A stretch of DNA of 64,000 nucleotides from Nostoc sp. PCC 7107 (GTDB taxonomy: Bacteria > Cyanobacteriota > Cyanobacteriia > Cyanobacteriales > Nostocaceae), in NCBI RefSeq assembly GCF_000316625.1, contig NC_019676.1, positions 4,854,501-4,918,500 on the forward strand, in the 5' to 3' direction. The translations under genes and the position numbers were made by a program. Each line of letters opens with the position of its first letter. Position 1 is the stretch's first letter. Positions 54,057 to 62,848 of the stretch are shown piece by piece. The notes under the pieces were generated by a model. It made no database searches and had not been told where the DNA came from. It worked only from the letters and a program-made list of their open reading frames with translations.

Positions 54057-56384
54057 TCAATCTACTTTTTGCAAATGAGCTAATCTGGGGTCAATAATTT
54101 TCTGACCTAAACTAGCAAATTTAATCGCCACAGATATTTTATTTGCTGTACCGAAAACGTGAGTTATTTCCCCAATCCCAAAGGTTTTGTGTAAGACTTG
54201 ATCGCCAACTTGCCAATTTTGCGATCCTTGTTGCTGTTCATCATTTGTTGCAGTCGTTTTGGTGTAAGTTTGCCGACTTTTATTGTTGCTAGTTAATAAT
54301 TCTGGGGGTAATTCATCAAGAAATTGCGATCGCAATGCGGGTTCTCTGGAACCATACAACCGGCGTTCGCGGGCGTGTGATAAATGTAACCGTTCTTGGG
54401 CGCGGGTAATTCCTACATAACACAAGCGGCGTTCTTCTTCTAAGGATGCGGGATCATTTAGCGAACGATAGCTGGGAAATAGCCCCTGTTCTAATCCTAC
54501 TAAAAAAACTACAGGAAATTCCAGTCCCTTAGATGCGTGCAAAGTCATCAAAGAAACGGCTGTTTTTTCTTCTTTTAAGTTATCGTCAGGATTTAAGGCC
54601 TTATCACTCAGAAAGTTTTGCAAGGAAACATCTTCGTTTCCTTCTTCTTCTTGAAATTCGATTGCAGCATTGTAAAGTTGCTGAACGTTTTTCACTCTTT
54701 CTTCATTTTCATCTGTATCTTTGCTTTGCAACTCTTGGATATAACCAGACTCTTCTATTACTCTGTTAATTAGATCAGGAACAGAAATGGTTGTAACTTC
54801 TTCTTGCCAACTTTGAATCATTTTAGCAAAGCCATTTACTGCTTTTGCCGAACGCCCAGCTAGTGTATTAACGGATATTTCATCCTGGATAATTTCCCAC
54901 AAAGTTGTCCCTAATTCTTGAGAAGCATTATCTAAAGCATCAATAGTTGCTTTACCAATTCCCCTGCGGGGTGTATTAATAACTCGCAATAAACTCACTG
55001 TATCAGATGGGTTATTTATCGCTCTTAAATAAGCGATAATATCTTTAATTTCTTTGCGATCATAAAATTTAATTCCACCTACGACAGTGTAAGGAATTTG
55101 TTTTTGTACTAACAGTTGTTCAAATGGTCGTGATTGAGCATTTGTACGATAAAGTATGGCAAAACTACCCCAATTCAATTCTGGATTTTTCTTTTCTAAT
55201 GTAAGGATTTGACGAACTACAAAGTCTGCTTCGTCTAGTTCATGCTCGGCTTTATGACAATGAATTTGTTCACCACTTCCCCGCGTTGGCTTGAGGACTT
55301 TATCAATTCTTTGGGTGTTATTTTCAATCAATTCATTCGCAGCTTGCAAAATATTTTCACAAGAGCGATAGTTTTCTTCTAATTTCACCATTGTGCGGGT
55401 ATCTTCATCTGGCAAACCATCACCGAAATCATTTTGAAATTCCAGCAAAATGGTAAAGTCTGCCATGCGGAAACTATAAATTGATTGATCTGCATCACCT
55501 ACGACAAATACTGAGCGATTCTGCCAATTCCATTCGCTCTTTCTATCTTCGCCGTTTGTAACTAACAACCGAATCAGGTCATATTGGGTGCGATTTGTAT
55601 CTTGATATTCATCAACCAAAATATGACAAAACTTACGATGCCAATAACCTAAGACTTGCTCGTTTTGTTGAAATAATTTAGTCGGGACAAGAATTAAATC
55701 GTCAAAGTCGAGGGCGTTGTTTTGTGCGAGTTTATCTTGATAAGAATTGTAAACTTGAGCTATTACCCGTCCGCGATAATTAGGCTGTTCCTTTTCAAAG
55801 TCTTGGGGTGATAAGCCTTGGTTTTTGGCATTACTAATAGCGTAGCGCACAGAACGCGGTTCAAACTTTTTCTCGTCGAGGTTTAGTTGTTTTGTGACGA
55901 TTTCTTTAACTAAAGATTGAGCATCAGCTTCATCGAAAATAGAAAAATTTCGATTCCATTTCCGTCCTTTTTCATCTTGATATTTTTCGATATCAAAACG
56001 CAGAATCCGGGAAAATAAACTGTGGAAAGTGCCACACCACAACTCTTTGATATAGGTGCGGTAAACTTGCGATCGCAGTTTTGTTTGTTCGTGTTCCGGT
56101 AATAAATCAAATTTTGTGCTGTGCTGCGTCATTGCTAATTGTTCCGTGAACAGCTTTTGAATCCGTTCTTTCATTTCCCGCGCAGCTTTATTCGTGAAAG
56201 TCACCGCTAGGATATTTTCAGGATTGACATGGTGTTTGAGAATCAAGTTAGCGATGCGATAAGTTAAAGCGCGGGTTTTACCGGAACCCGCGCCAGCCAC
56301 AACTAACAACGGGCCACAATAGTGTTCTACGGCTTGACGTTGGCTGGGGTTAAGGTGACTGAGAAAGTCAATCGTTGTAGTCAT
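54057..56384 (-). CDS. pcrA: UvrD/PcrA-type DNA helicase
   Basis: 775 residues, superfamily 1A 3'-5' helicase. Motif Q and Walker A: LNPSQRQAVEHYCGPLLVVAGAGSGKTRAL; Walker B VDEYQDTNRTQY; motif III VFVVGDADQSIYSFRMAD; motif V LMTLHASKGLEFPVVFLVG; motif VI YVGITRAQERL. The C-terminal tudor-like domain (WQVGDQVLHKTFGIGEITHVFG) is typical of PcrA. It acts in repair and clears recombination and replication intermediates. The ATG at 56384 gives the usual N-terminus; the GTG at 56441 has no ribosome-binding site. Confidence 0.95.
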   Translation of the reverse strand: MTTTIDFLSHLNPSQRQAVEHYCGPLLVVAGAGSGKTRALTYRIANLILKHHVNPENILAVTFTNKAAREMKERIQKLFTEQLAMTQHSTKFDLLPEHEQTKLRSQVYRTYIKELWCGTFHSLFSRILRFDIEKYQDEKGRKWNRNFSIFDEADAQSLVKEIVTKQLNLDEKKFEPRSVRYAISNAKNQGLSPQDFEKEQPNYRGRVIAQVYNSYQDKLAQNNALDFDDLILVPTKLFQQNEQVLGYWHRKFCHILVDEYQDTNRTQYDLIRLLVTNGEDRKSEWNWQNRSVFVVGDADQSIYSFRMADFTILLEFQNDFGDGLPDEDTRTMVKLEENYRSCENILQAANELIENNTQRIDKVLKPTRGSGEQIHCHKAEHELDEADFVVRQILTLEKKNPELNWGSFAILYRTNAQSRPFEQLLVQKQIPYTVVGGIKFYDRKEIKDIIAYLRAINNPSDTVSLLRVINTPRRGIGKATIDALDNASQELGTTLWEIIQDEISVNTLAGRSAKAVNGFAKMIQSWQEEVTTISVPDLINRVIEESGYIQELQSKDTDENEERVKNVQQLYNAAIEFQEEEGNEDVSLQNFLSDKALNPDDNLKEEKTAVSLMTLHASKGLEFPVVFLVGLEQGLFPSYRSLNDPASLEEERRLCYVGITRAQERLHLSHARERRLYGSREPALRSQFLDELPPELLTSNNKSRQTYTKTTATNDEQQQGSQNWQVGDQVLHKTFGIGEITHVFGTANKISVAIKFASLGQKIIDPRLAHLQKVD

Positions 56385-56644
56385 GGCTGTGAAGGATGCG
56401 GGTGAGTCGCTGCTTGTTCTATGGTATTTTAACAGCGTCACCTGTCAGGTTTTTATTTGAGGCGATCGCACAAATATCAAACCAGAGTATTTTTGTTGAT
56501 CATGAGCAGATGAAACACACCGACTATCTACCGCTTGCATTAAGCTTTCTTGATTAACATTGGCTTACTTACTTGTCAATGAGTACATATTGCATATACT
56601 GAACAGTATAGTAAATATAAAGTTTTGTATAGCGAGGACTAGGA

Positions 56645-58120
56645 ATGTACATAGTACAGATTGCCTCGGAATGCGCTCCTGTGATTAAAGCAGGCGGTTT
56701 AGGGGATGTTGTCTACGGACTGAGTAGAGAATTAGAAGGCAGGGGAAATTGCGTTGAGATCATACTACCTATGTATGATTGTATGCGCTACGACCATATT
56801 TGGGGATTGCATGATGCCTACAAAGACTTGTGGGTACCTTGGTATGGTGCAGCAATTCACTGTGCTGTATACTGCGGTTGGGTACATGGTAGGTTGTGCT
56901 TCTTTATTCAACCCCACTCAGAAGATAATTTCTTTAATCGCGGCTGTTATTACGGTTGTAATGATGACAATATGCGCTTTGCTTTTTTCAGCAAAGCCGC
57001 TTTAGAATTTTTAAATCAAAGCAACAAGCGACCTGATATCATCCATTGTCATGACTGGCAAACAGGCTTAATTCCCGTTTTGCTGGCGGAGATTTACAAG
57101 TATAACGGGATGGAATATCAGCGGACTTGTTATACCATCCACAACTTTAAGCATCAAGGAATAGGCGGTGTCCAAACGCTTGCAGCTACAGGTTTAAATC
57201 GAGAAGCTTATTATTTCCAATACGATAAGCTGCGCGACAATTTTAACCCCTTTGCTTTGAATTACATGAAAGGGGGTATTGTTTACGCCAATGCAGTCAC
57301 TACAGTTTCCCCAAACCACGCTGAAGAAGCGCAGTTTACAGAAGTGGGTTGTGGTTTAGGCCATACATTGCATTTGCATCAAGATAAATTTACCGGGGTG
57401 CTTAATGGTATCGATTACGATTTTTGGAACCCAGAAATTGACCGCTATATCCCCACGAACTATAGCTACGAAGATTTTGAACAAAAAATATATAACAAAA
57501 AAGCTTTACAAGAGCGTCTCTTGCTTGATGTTGCGGATAAACCAATCGTTGCTTACATCGGTCGGTTAGATAATCAAAAAGGTGTACATCTTGTACATCA
57601 CGCGATTTATCACGCACTCAATAAGGGCGCACAATTTGTATTACTTGGTTCAGCTACAGAAGCCGCAATTAATACTCATTTCCGTCACGAAAAAGAATTT
57701 TTAAATAATCACCCCGATGTGCATTTAGAATTGGGATTTAATGAAGAATTATCCCATCTCATCTATGCAGGGGCGGATATGATTGTTGTTCCCAGCAATT
57801 ATGAACCCTGCGGTTTAACTCAGATGATTGGTTTAAAATACGGCACAGTACCCATTGTTCGTGGTGTTGGTGGGTTAGTAAATACGGTATTTGACCGAGA
57901 TTACGACCAAAATTTACCACCAGAAAAATGTAATGGTTACGTATTTTATGACACAGATAATTATGCGCTAGAATCTGCGATGAATCGAGCAATTGATTTG
58001 TGGCATGAATCGCCTGATGAGTTCCGTCAACTAGCTATTCAAGGTATGAGATACGACTACTCATGGAATATTCCAGGCGCAGAGTATCTCAAGATTTACG
58101 AGTGGATTAGACATCGGTAG
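56645..58120 (+). CDS. glgA: Glycogen synthase
   Basis: 491 residues, GT5 ADP-glucose-dependent glycogen synthase. The substrate-binding KAGGLGDVVYGLSREL opens the protein, and C-terminal GT-B motifs include YIGRLDNQKGVHLV, VPSNYEPCGLTQMIGLKYGT and VRGVGGLVNTV. The N-terminal half contains several extra Cys and aromatic residues (CGWVHGRLCFF, YYGCNDD), typical of the cyanobacterial GlgA2-type branch. It elongates alpha-1,4-glucan for carbon storage. Upstream lies a 200-bp gap with a TATAGT-like element about 25 bp before the ribosome-binding site region. Confidence 0.93.
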   Translation: MYIVQIASECAPVIKAGGLGDVVYGLSRELEGRGNCVEIILPMYDCMRYDHIWGLHDAYKDLWVPWYGAAIHCAVYCGWVHGRLCFFIQPHSEDNFFNRGCYYGCNDDNMRFAFFSKAALEFLNQSNKRPDIIHCHDWQTGLIPVLLAEIYKYNGMEYQRTCYTIHNFKHQGIGGVQTLAATGLNREAYYFQYDKLRDNFNPFALNYMKGGIVYANAVTTVSPNHAEEAQFTEVGCGLGHTLHLHQDKFTGVLNGIDYDFWNPEIDRYIPTNYSYEDFEQKIYNKKALQERLLLDVADKPIVAYIGRLDNQKGVHLVHHAIYHALNKGAQFVLLGSATEAAINTHFRHEKEFLNNHPDVHLELGFNEELSHLIYAGADMIVVPSNYEPCGLTQMIGLKYGTVPIVRGVGGLVNTVFDRDYDQNLPPEKCNGYVFYDTDNYALESAMNRAIDLWHESPDEFRQLAIQGMRYDYSWNIPGAEYLKIYEWIRHR

Positions 58121-58176
58121 TAAGTCAACTTTGTTAAACGGATTTATCTTGGTTTAATTTAAAATAAATTCGATAT

Positions 58177-58240
58177 TGTAGGGTGCGTTTCGTTATGGCG
58201 AAATGCACCTTATCAACGGCGTAAATCGCTGCTACTCTTG
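58177..58240. repeat. Dispersed GTAGGGTGCG repeat
   Basis: The sequence gtagggtgcgtttcgttatg continues as gcgaaatgcacctta and forms an imperfect hairpin. A related gtagggtgtg ... aacgcacc pair is at 6080-6150. It overlaps the truncated 3' end of the mtnX-like pseudogene. Confidence 0.6.
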
Positions 58241-58571
58241 GGACTATCTCACCTAAAACAACTTCTACCATTCCCCGCAATCCACCAGACACAACAACCA
58301 AAGCGACACCTTGAAAATCCAGAAAATCTAGCAGTTCCCTAAATCCTGGACGGATGAGTTGCGATCGCGTATGTTCTAAAATTTCTTTATACTGTGCAGA
58401 GGGAATTGATTCTCAAGTTTTCTTCACCCTCTCCCGCAGTGTTACCCGCTGTGCATATATTTCTGGTAATAATTGTGCAGCAACTTCCGGTACAAACTTT
58501 TTTAGCACCGCCACAAGGGTTTCTTCAATTGTGATTGTGCCATCAAAATCACAAAAAACAATTCGCTTCAC
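58200..58571 (-). pseudogene. mtnX: mtnX-like phosphatase pseudogene (HAD superfamily)
   Basis: Read on the minus strand from GTG at 58571, the sequence encodes KRIVFCDFDGTITIEETLVAVL, the HAD motif I (DFDGT) of 2-hydroxy-3-keto-5-methylthiopentenyl-1-phosphate phosphatase, the methionine-salvage enzyme. An in-frame TGA at 58415-58413 (codon 53) is followed, in the same frame, by ESIPSAQYKEILEHTRSQLIRP and VALVVVSGGLRGMVE (motif II). After AAIYAVD the similarity ends in a dispersed repeat, removing the C-terminal half including motif III/IV. Nonfunctional. Confidence 0.8.
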
Positions 58572-59065
58572 GGTTTTATCCTCTATCTAAAGTATGAACT
58601 TTCCTATACACATTGATAGATATATTTAGCTTGGTATTTGTCACAAGTCATCCTATTAGCTTATGACTTGAGATTGATTAATAAATACAGATTTTCTATT
58701 AAAAAAATACAAGTACTAATACTAGGAAATTAAAAATTCTGTGCATTGAGTTACAAAAAAATGCAATAACGTATGTTACGGTTAAGACTAATCAAGTAAT
58801 GATCAAGCTTTTAACTAGCTAATATATATTATGTTTTAATAAATAAAAAATTAAGTACTCCTATATGTATACTATGTAGGTTGCTAAAATTTAGATTTTA
58901 TGCAAGTACAGGCTTCCATAACGAATACCTATAAAATTTGTAACCAAATATAAATACGATATTCAGATTTAGTTTCAAAGAATTGCTAACGTTTATGTTT
59001 GCAAGTGCTATCTCAAATAGTTTTGACAACTAAATTACAAAATTAATTGCTCGACAAAACTTACC
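58572..59065. other. AT-rich intergenic region
   Basis: About 490 bp of very AT-rich DNA between the mtnX remnant and the beta-propeller-like gene, with no credible gene, RNA or repeat. Confidence 0.4.
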
Positions 59066-60190
59066 ATGAATGCACTATCCATTACAAAACTTGCTGTCCC
59101 AGATAGATTTTGGTACACAGGAGTTGGGAAAAAAGTCTTAATTGACTTTGGTGGCGATCGCCCGAAAATTCTGCCAAAAGCTGGACACAGTTCAGGATTT
59201 GAAGCAACTGCCAGCTATACTGATCCCATAACAGGTAAACTGCGGTTATATAGCGATGGTCAACTAATCTTCAATGGGCAAACTCATCAAATTTTAGAAG
59301 ATGGAGTTTGGGGTGCAAAAAGTTGGTCAGCGACACAAGCAGTGACAATTGTACCAACTCCTGATGGTAATCCTGACAGATTCTACATCTTTACAAACAA
59401 CAACCAGGCGATATTCTACTCTATTGCAGATTTATCTAAAGGTATCAACGGCTCAGTTATTCTTTTGAACCGAAAACTGACAGGGAAACTCGATAACCCA
59501 GGCGAAGCTCTTGGTGTTGCGCCGCATAGTAATGGTAATGCGTTCTGGTTATTGATTTTCAACGGCAGAACTGAGATCAGAGCTTACTTAGTAGATAAAA
59601 GTGGTATCAATAGCAAATATGTTTCCTCATCAATTATGTTCCCAGAAAATCGGCTGAACCCCTTAGTTGGTAAAAGAGTCAATAAAGGTTCAATTATTTT
59701 CAGCCCCAATTGGAACAAAATCGCCTTGGGTGTGGCAGGATTAGGAATTGCGATCGCCAAAATTGACCGGACTACTGGGAAAGTCAGTCATAGTGATTAT
59801 TTAATTCGCGGTTCCGCTGGTTACTCCTGCGCCTTCTCCTCTGACAGTACAAAGTTGTATTACGCTAAAGGTGATTGGGAATTTGGCCAGTGGAGTAAAC
59901 ATACTTTAGAAGGTTGGAGTGCGACACCGCACCAAATGGATTTAGTCACTGAGATAGAAACCGAAATTGATACATTGGCAATTGGTGATGTAACTGGCTA
60001 TTCTGGGCCGAGGTTAGCACCTGACGGCAAAATCTACTGGACAGGACAAGGTAAATCTTCCCTAGCTGTAGTCGAAAACCCCAATGCACCAGGACACGCC
60101 CTGCGATTTAACCCTGATGGTTTAACCTTGGGAAATGGTGTGTTTGCTAGTTGGAACTTACCAACACAGACATTTAGTTTTTTGACATAA
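59066..60190 (+). CDS. Beta-propeller-like hypothetical protein
   Basis: 374 residues with no signal peptide. Blade-like repeats are visible: VLIDFGGDRPKIL, LRLYSDGQLIFNGQ, FYIFTNNNQAIFYSIADLSKG, SIIFSPNWNKIALG, YSCAFSSDSTKLYYAKGDWEF and RLAPDGKIYWTGQGKSS, spaced about 45-60 residues apart as in WD40/YVTN-type propellers. Such proteins usually bind partners or ligands. No enzymatic motif was seen and I cannot name the family. Confidence 0.7.
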   Translation: MNALSITKLAVPDRFWYTGVGKKVLIDFGGDRPKILPKAGHSSGFEATASYTDPITGKLRLYSDGQLIFNGQTHQILEDGVWGAKSWSATQAVTIVPTPDGNPDRFYIFTNNNQAIFYSIADLSKGINGSVILLNRKLTGKLDNPGEALGVAPHSNGNAFWLLIFNGRTEIRAYLVDKSGINSKYVSSSIMFPENRLNPLVGKRVNKGSIIFSPNWNKIALGVAGLGIAIAKIDRTTGKVSHSDYLIRGSAGYSCAFSSDSTKLYYAKGDWEFGQWSKHTLEGWSATPHQMDLVTEIETEIDTLAIGDVTGYSGPRLAPDGKIYWTGQGKSSLAVVENPNAPGHALRFNPDGLTLGNGVFASWNLPTQTFSFLT

Positions 60191-60323
60191 TTCTTGGTTT
60201 AAAGACGTAAGGATTTTCAACACTTCACTGTGTCATGGTAGAGAAGTGTCCAGTTTTGCGATCGCAGAACTCAGGTTATAGTAGGATTTTCTTTCTGAAA
60301 AAGAACACACCAGATACAGTGAA

Positions 60324-60890
60324 ATGAAATATATTAAGCGTCACATTAAATGGATTGAAATCATTGTCGAAGTTATTTTTTTAATAGTTTTATTTCTATT
60401 GGGATTCTTCCTAGATTATGAACTTGCTGCTTCCTTGTTCTGGCAATTTTACTTATTTATGGCTGTTTTAGCCCTCATCTTACTCTTGCCAATATACTTA
60501 CAATCTCGGCGTAAACAAGAATTGTGGCTGTTCATCGGTTTCAATCTCAGTCTATTAACTCTACATTTTTTGACTCTTAATCCGATAAAACCTTTCACAA
60601 AGTTTTATCTCGATGCTAAAAATGGTCTGACAATTCAAGAGGTTCAAAGCTTATTTAACCAGCGTTTTCCTCAAGGGGGAAAATTTCCGCAACCGGAATG
60701 GGCATTAAATGATGAACATAATGATGGTGTGTGGGAAAATCGTGATCCTAAAGAAAAAGGCTTGGTTGCGATACCTGACCAGAATTTAAATTACATTCTT
60801 GACCCAAACGATGGTCGTTACAATGCGGAAATAGTGACTGTTTATTTCAAAGATGGCAAAGTGGTAGGAGCTAAGTATTTGCCCGATTGA
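60324..60890 (+). CDS. Hypothetical membrane protein
   Basis: 188 residues. Three hydrophobic helices (about residues 10-30, 36-56 and 68-88) are followed by a soluble domain (residues 95-188) beginning NGLTIQEVQSLFNQRFPQGG and ending AEIVTVYFKDGKVVGAKYLPD. The last portion resembles BamE/SmpA-like or DUF-type small domains, but this is a weak similarity. The function is not known. Confidence 0.68.
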   Translation: MKYIKRHIKWIEIIVEVIFLIVLFLLGFFLDYELAASLFWQFYLFMAVLALILLLPIYLQSRRKQELWLFIGFNLSLLTLHFLTLNPIKPFTKFYLDAKNGLTIQEVQSLFNQRFPQGGKFPQPEWALNDEHNDGVWENRDPKEKGLVAIPDQNLNYILDPNDGRYNAEIVTVYFKDGKVVGAKYLPD

Positions 60891-60892
60891 TA

Positions 60893-61220
60893 CTCTAATA
60901 AGTATTTAATTCTATTGCTGATGCACCTGCTTATTCTAAAAGTCTGGCGTAGTCAGTCCAGCCATCTAAAGAAGAACCATTCAAACTTCCAACAATGGGG
61001 ATATCTACTTTTTCCTTGGCTTTGTGAATCAGTTTTAAATATTCATCTAGGCCGATGCGAAATCTATCTGGTTTGTTCTTCAAATAGTGAGTGCATGACT
61101 ACTGCACCTGCGCCAGCATCTTCCATCCCCTGAAGATTATCAATGTCTGCGTCAGGGGAGACGATGAGGGGACAAGAGGCGATCGCATTGCATCCCCATG
61201 TATGTTGTAGTTAAATTCAT
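60893..61220 (-). pseudogene. Dihydroorotate dehydrogenase-like pseudogene
   Basis: Minus-strand reading in shifted frames recovers the family's start (MNLTTTYMGMQ from 61220), then PLIVSPDADIDNLQGMEDAGAGAVVMHSLFEEQ, then after a frameshift YLKLIHKAKEKVDIPIVGSLNG and SLDGWTDYARLLE, a TAA in place of a Gln codon, and AGASAIELNTY. This is the dihydroorotate dehydrogenase-like family often encoded next to nifJ. The remnant is about one third of normal length and has at least two frameshifts and stops, so it is dead. Confidence 0.75.
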
Positions 61221-61686
61221 ATAGTATTTTTCCTAAATTGTAGTGATTTCTTGCTTAACTTGTCCATTTGAGAAGCAATATCGCGCCAGGCTTTGACTAA
61301 ATATTTTCAAAATATGCTTCTTTGATATGAGGATTTTTACTTCGTCAAAATAATTTTTTAGTAAAATATTATACATATTTGCTTTTGAGCATCTTATTTT
61401 TGATATAGGCTCTCAACTCCCAGACATTATTTCAATCTGCTGATTTTATCTGGGTGTGAAAATTAAGATGCTTCTTGGGCATACTAGCTTTACATCATTA
61501 AATTATACTCTGAGGTAAGTAGAAATGGTGAGCGCAAACTCCACTCTTGTCATCCCTGGATATGAAATTAGTTGGAGCAATAGACATAAAGTCTTTTGCC
61601 AATTTTGGGAATAATCTAAGCATCGTTAACGTTATTTACTGTTCACATAGCAATACTGTCCAGACAAAACTTGTAGAACACGGCTC
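61221..61686. other. Intergenic region upstream of response regulator gene
   Basis: About 465 bp, AT-rich. A short minus-strand frame near 61222-61299 (AWRDIASQMDKLSKKSLQ) may be the tail of a lost gene upstream of the pseudogene. The promoter of the response-regulator gene is probably within 61500-61680. Confidence 0.4.
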
Positions 61687-62724
61687 ATGAAAGGTATAAG
61701 TTCACTTTCTCTGACACAAAAATCTCCAGTCATTCTAGTAGCTGATGATGATCCAGTCATTCGAGTTATATTGCGGCGAATTATGGAAAACGAAGGCTAT
61801 CAGGTAGTTGAAGTTTCTAATGGTAAGCAATGTTTAGATGCTTATGAAACTGTTAAGCCAGATATCATTTTACTAGATGCTGTTATGCCTGTAATGGATG
61901 GTTTTACATGTTGTCAACAGTTGTTGCAAATTAACAAAAATAAGTTGAAATCAGCGCTGACAAATTTTAATAATGACTTAGAGATACATGATATTGTAAT
62001 TTCTAAACTTTGGAAACATACTCCAATATTAATGATTACAAATTTAGATGATGAATATTCTATCAATCGTGCCTTTGATGTCGGTGCAATCAATTTTATT
62101 CGCAAGCCAATTCAACTAACAGTATTACGTCGACAGTTGCGACAATTACTCAAGCAAGCCCAAGTTTACAAACAACTAGAGGCAGCTAATCAGGCTTTAC
62201 AGGAATTAGCGAACGTAGATAGTTTAACTGGTTTGGCTAATCGTCGTCGTTTTGATGACTATCTCAATACTCAGTGGATTAATTTAGTCCAAAAAGAGTC
62301 TCCTTTATCTTTGATTCTCTGTGACATTGACTTTTTTAAATTTTATAACGACAAATATGGCCATCCTGTAGGAGATATTTGTTTACAAAAAGTAGGTACG
62401 GCATTAAACTCTACAGTTCAAAAATATCAAGATTTAGTAGCCCGTTATGGTGGAGAAGAATTCGCAGTTATTATGCCAAATACCCATGCGGATGGGGCTG
62501 TTCATATTGCTCATTTAATACAATCTGAAGTCAGAGACTTACAGATTATTCATGACGGGTCTTTAATTAGTCCGTATGTTAGTTTGAGCTTAGGAGTAGC
62601 AACTGTCATTCCTACTTGGGAATCTTCACCTTTGGATTTAATTGTGGATGCAGATAAGGCACTTTACCAAGCAAAAGAGGCAGGTCGCAATCGCATTGTT
62701 TCCAATATTAAAATGATGGTCTAA
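61687..62724 (+). CDS. Response regulator with GGDEF diguanylate cyclase domain
   Basis: 345 residues. The receiver domain has acidic residues ADDDP (20-23), phospho-acceptor Asp64 in IILLDAVMPVMDGF, Thr118 in MITN and Lys140 in FIRKPIQ. Between strands 3 and 4 lies an insert of about 28 residues (82-110). A helical linker (150-176) leads to a GGDEF domain with RYGGEEFAVIMP (255-259) and DIDFFKFYNDKYGHPVGD, so c-di-GMP synthesis is likely. The allosteric I-site RxxD is altered to KYQD (246-249), which may weaken product inhibition. Confidence 0.92.
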   Translation: MKGISSLSLTQKSPVILVADDDPVIRVILRRIMENEGYQVVEVSNGKQCLDAYETVKPDIILLDAVMPVMDGFTCCQQLLQINKNKLKSALTNFNNDLEIHDIVISKLWKHTPILMITNLDDEYSINRAFDVGAINFIRKPIQLTVLRRQLRQLLKQAQVYKQLEAANQALQELANVDSLTGLANRRRFDDYLNTQWINLVQKESPLSLILCDIDFFKFYNDKYGHPVGDICLQKVGTALNSTVQKYQDLVARYGGEEFAVIMPNTHADGAVHIAHLIQSEVRDLQIIHDGSLISPYVSLSLGVATVIPTWESSPLDLIVDADKALYQAKEAGRNRIVSNIKMMV

Positions 62725-62848
62725 AATCTCAACTTTAATTCAGTTAATACAAACCATTCACTCATTATCCCTATAACCTGTCACCTGTAACATATACCCT
62801 ACGATATACTGCACAATAAATGTAGTTCGTTGTGGTGACTACCAACAA

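Noticed and set aside
58354-58590. Plus-strand 78-residue frame
   Set aside because: It is the antisense shadow of the mtnX-like pseudogene.
60915-61133. Plus-strand 72-residue frame
   Set aside because: It is the antisense shadow of the dihydroorotate dehydrogenase-like pseudogene.
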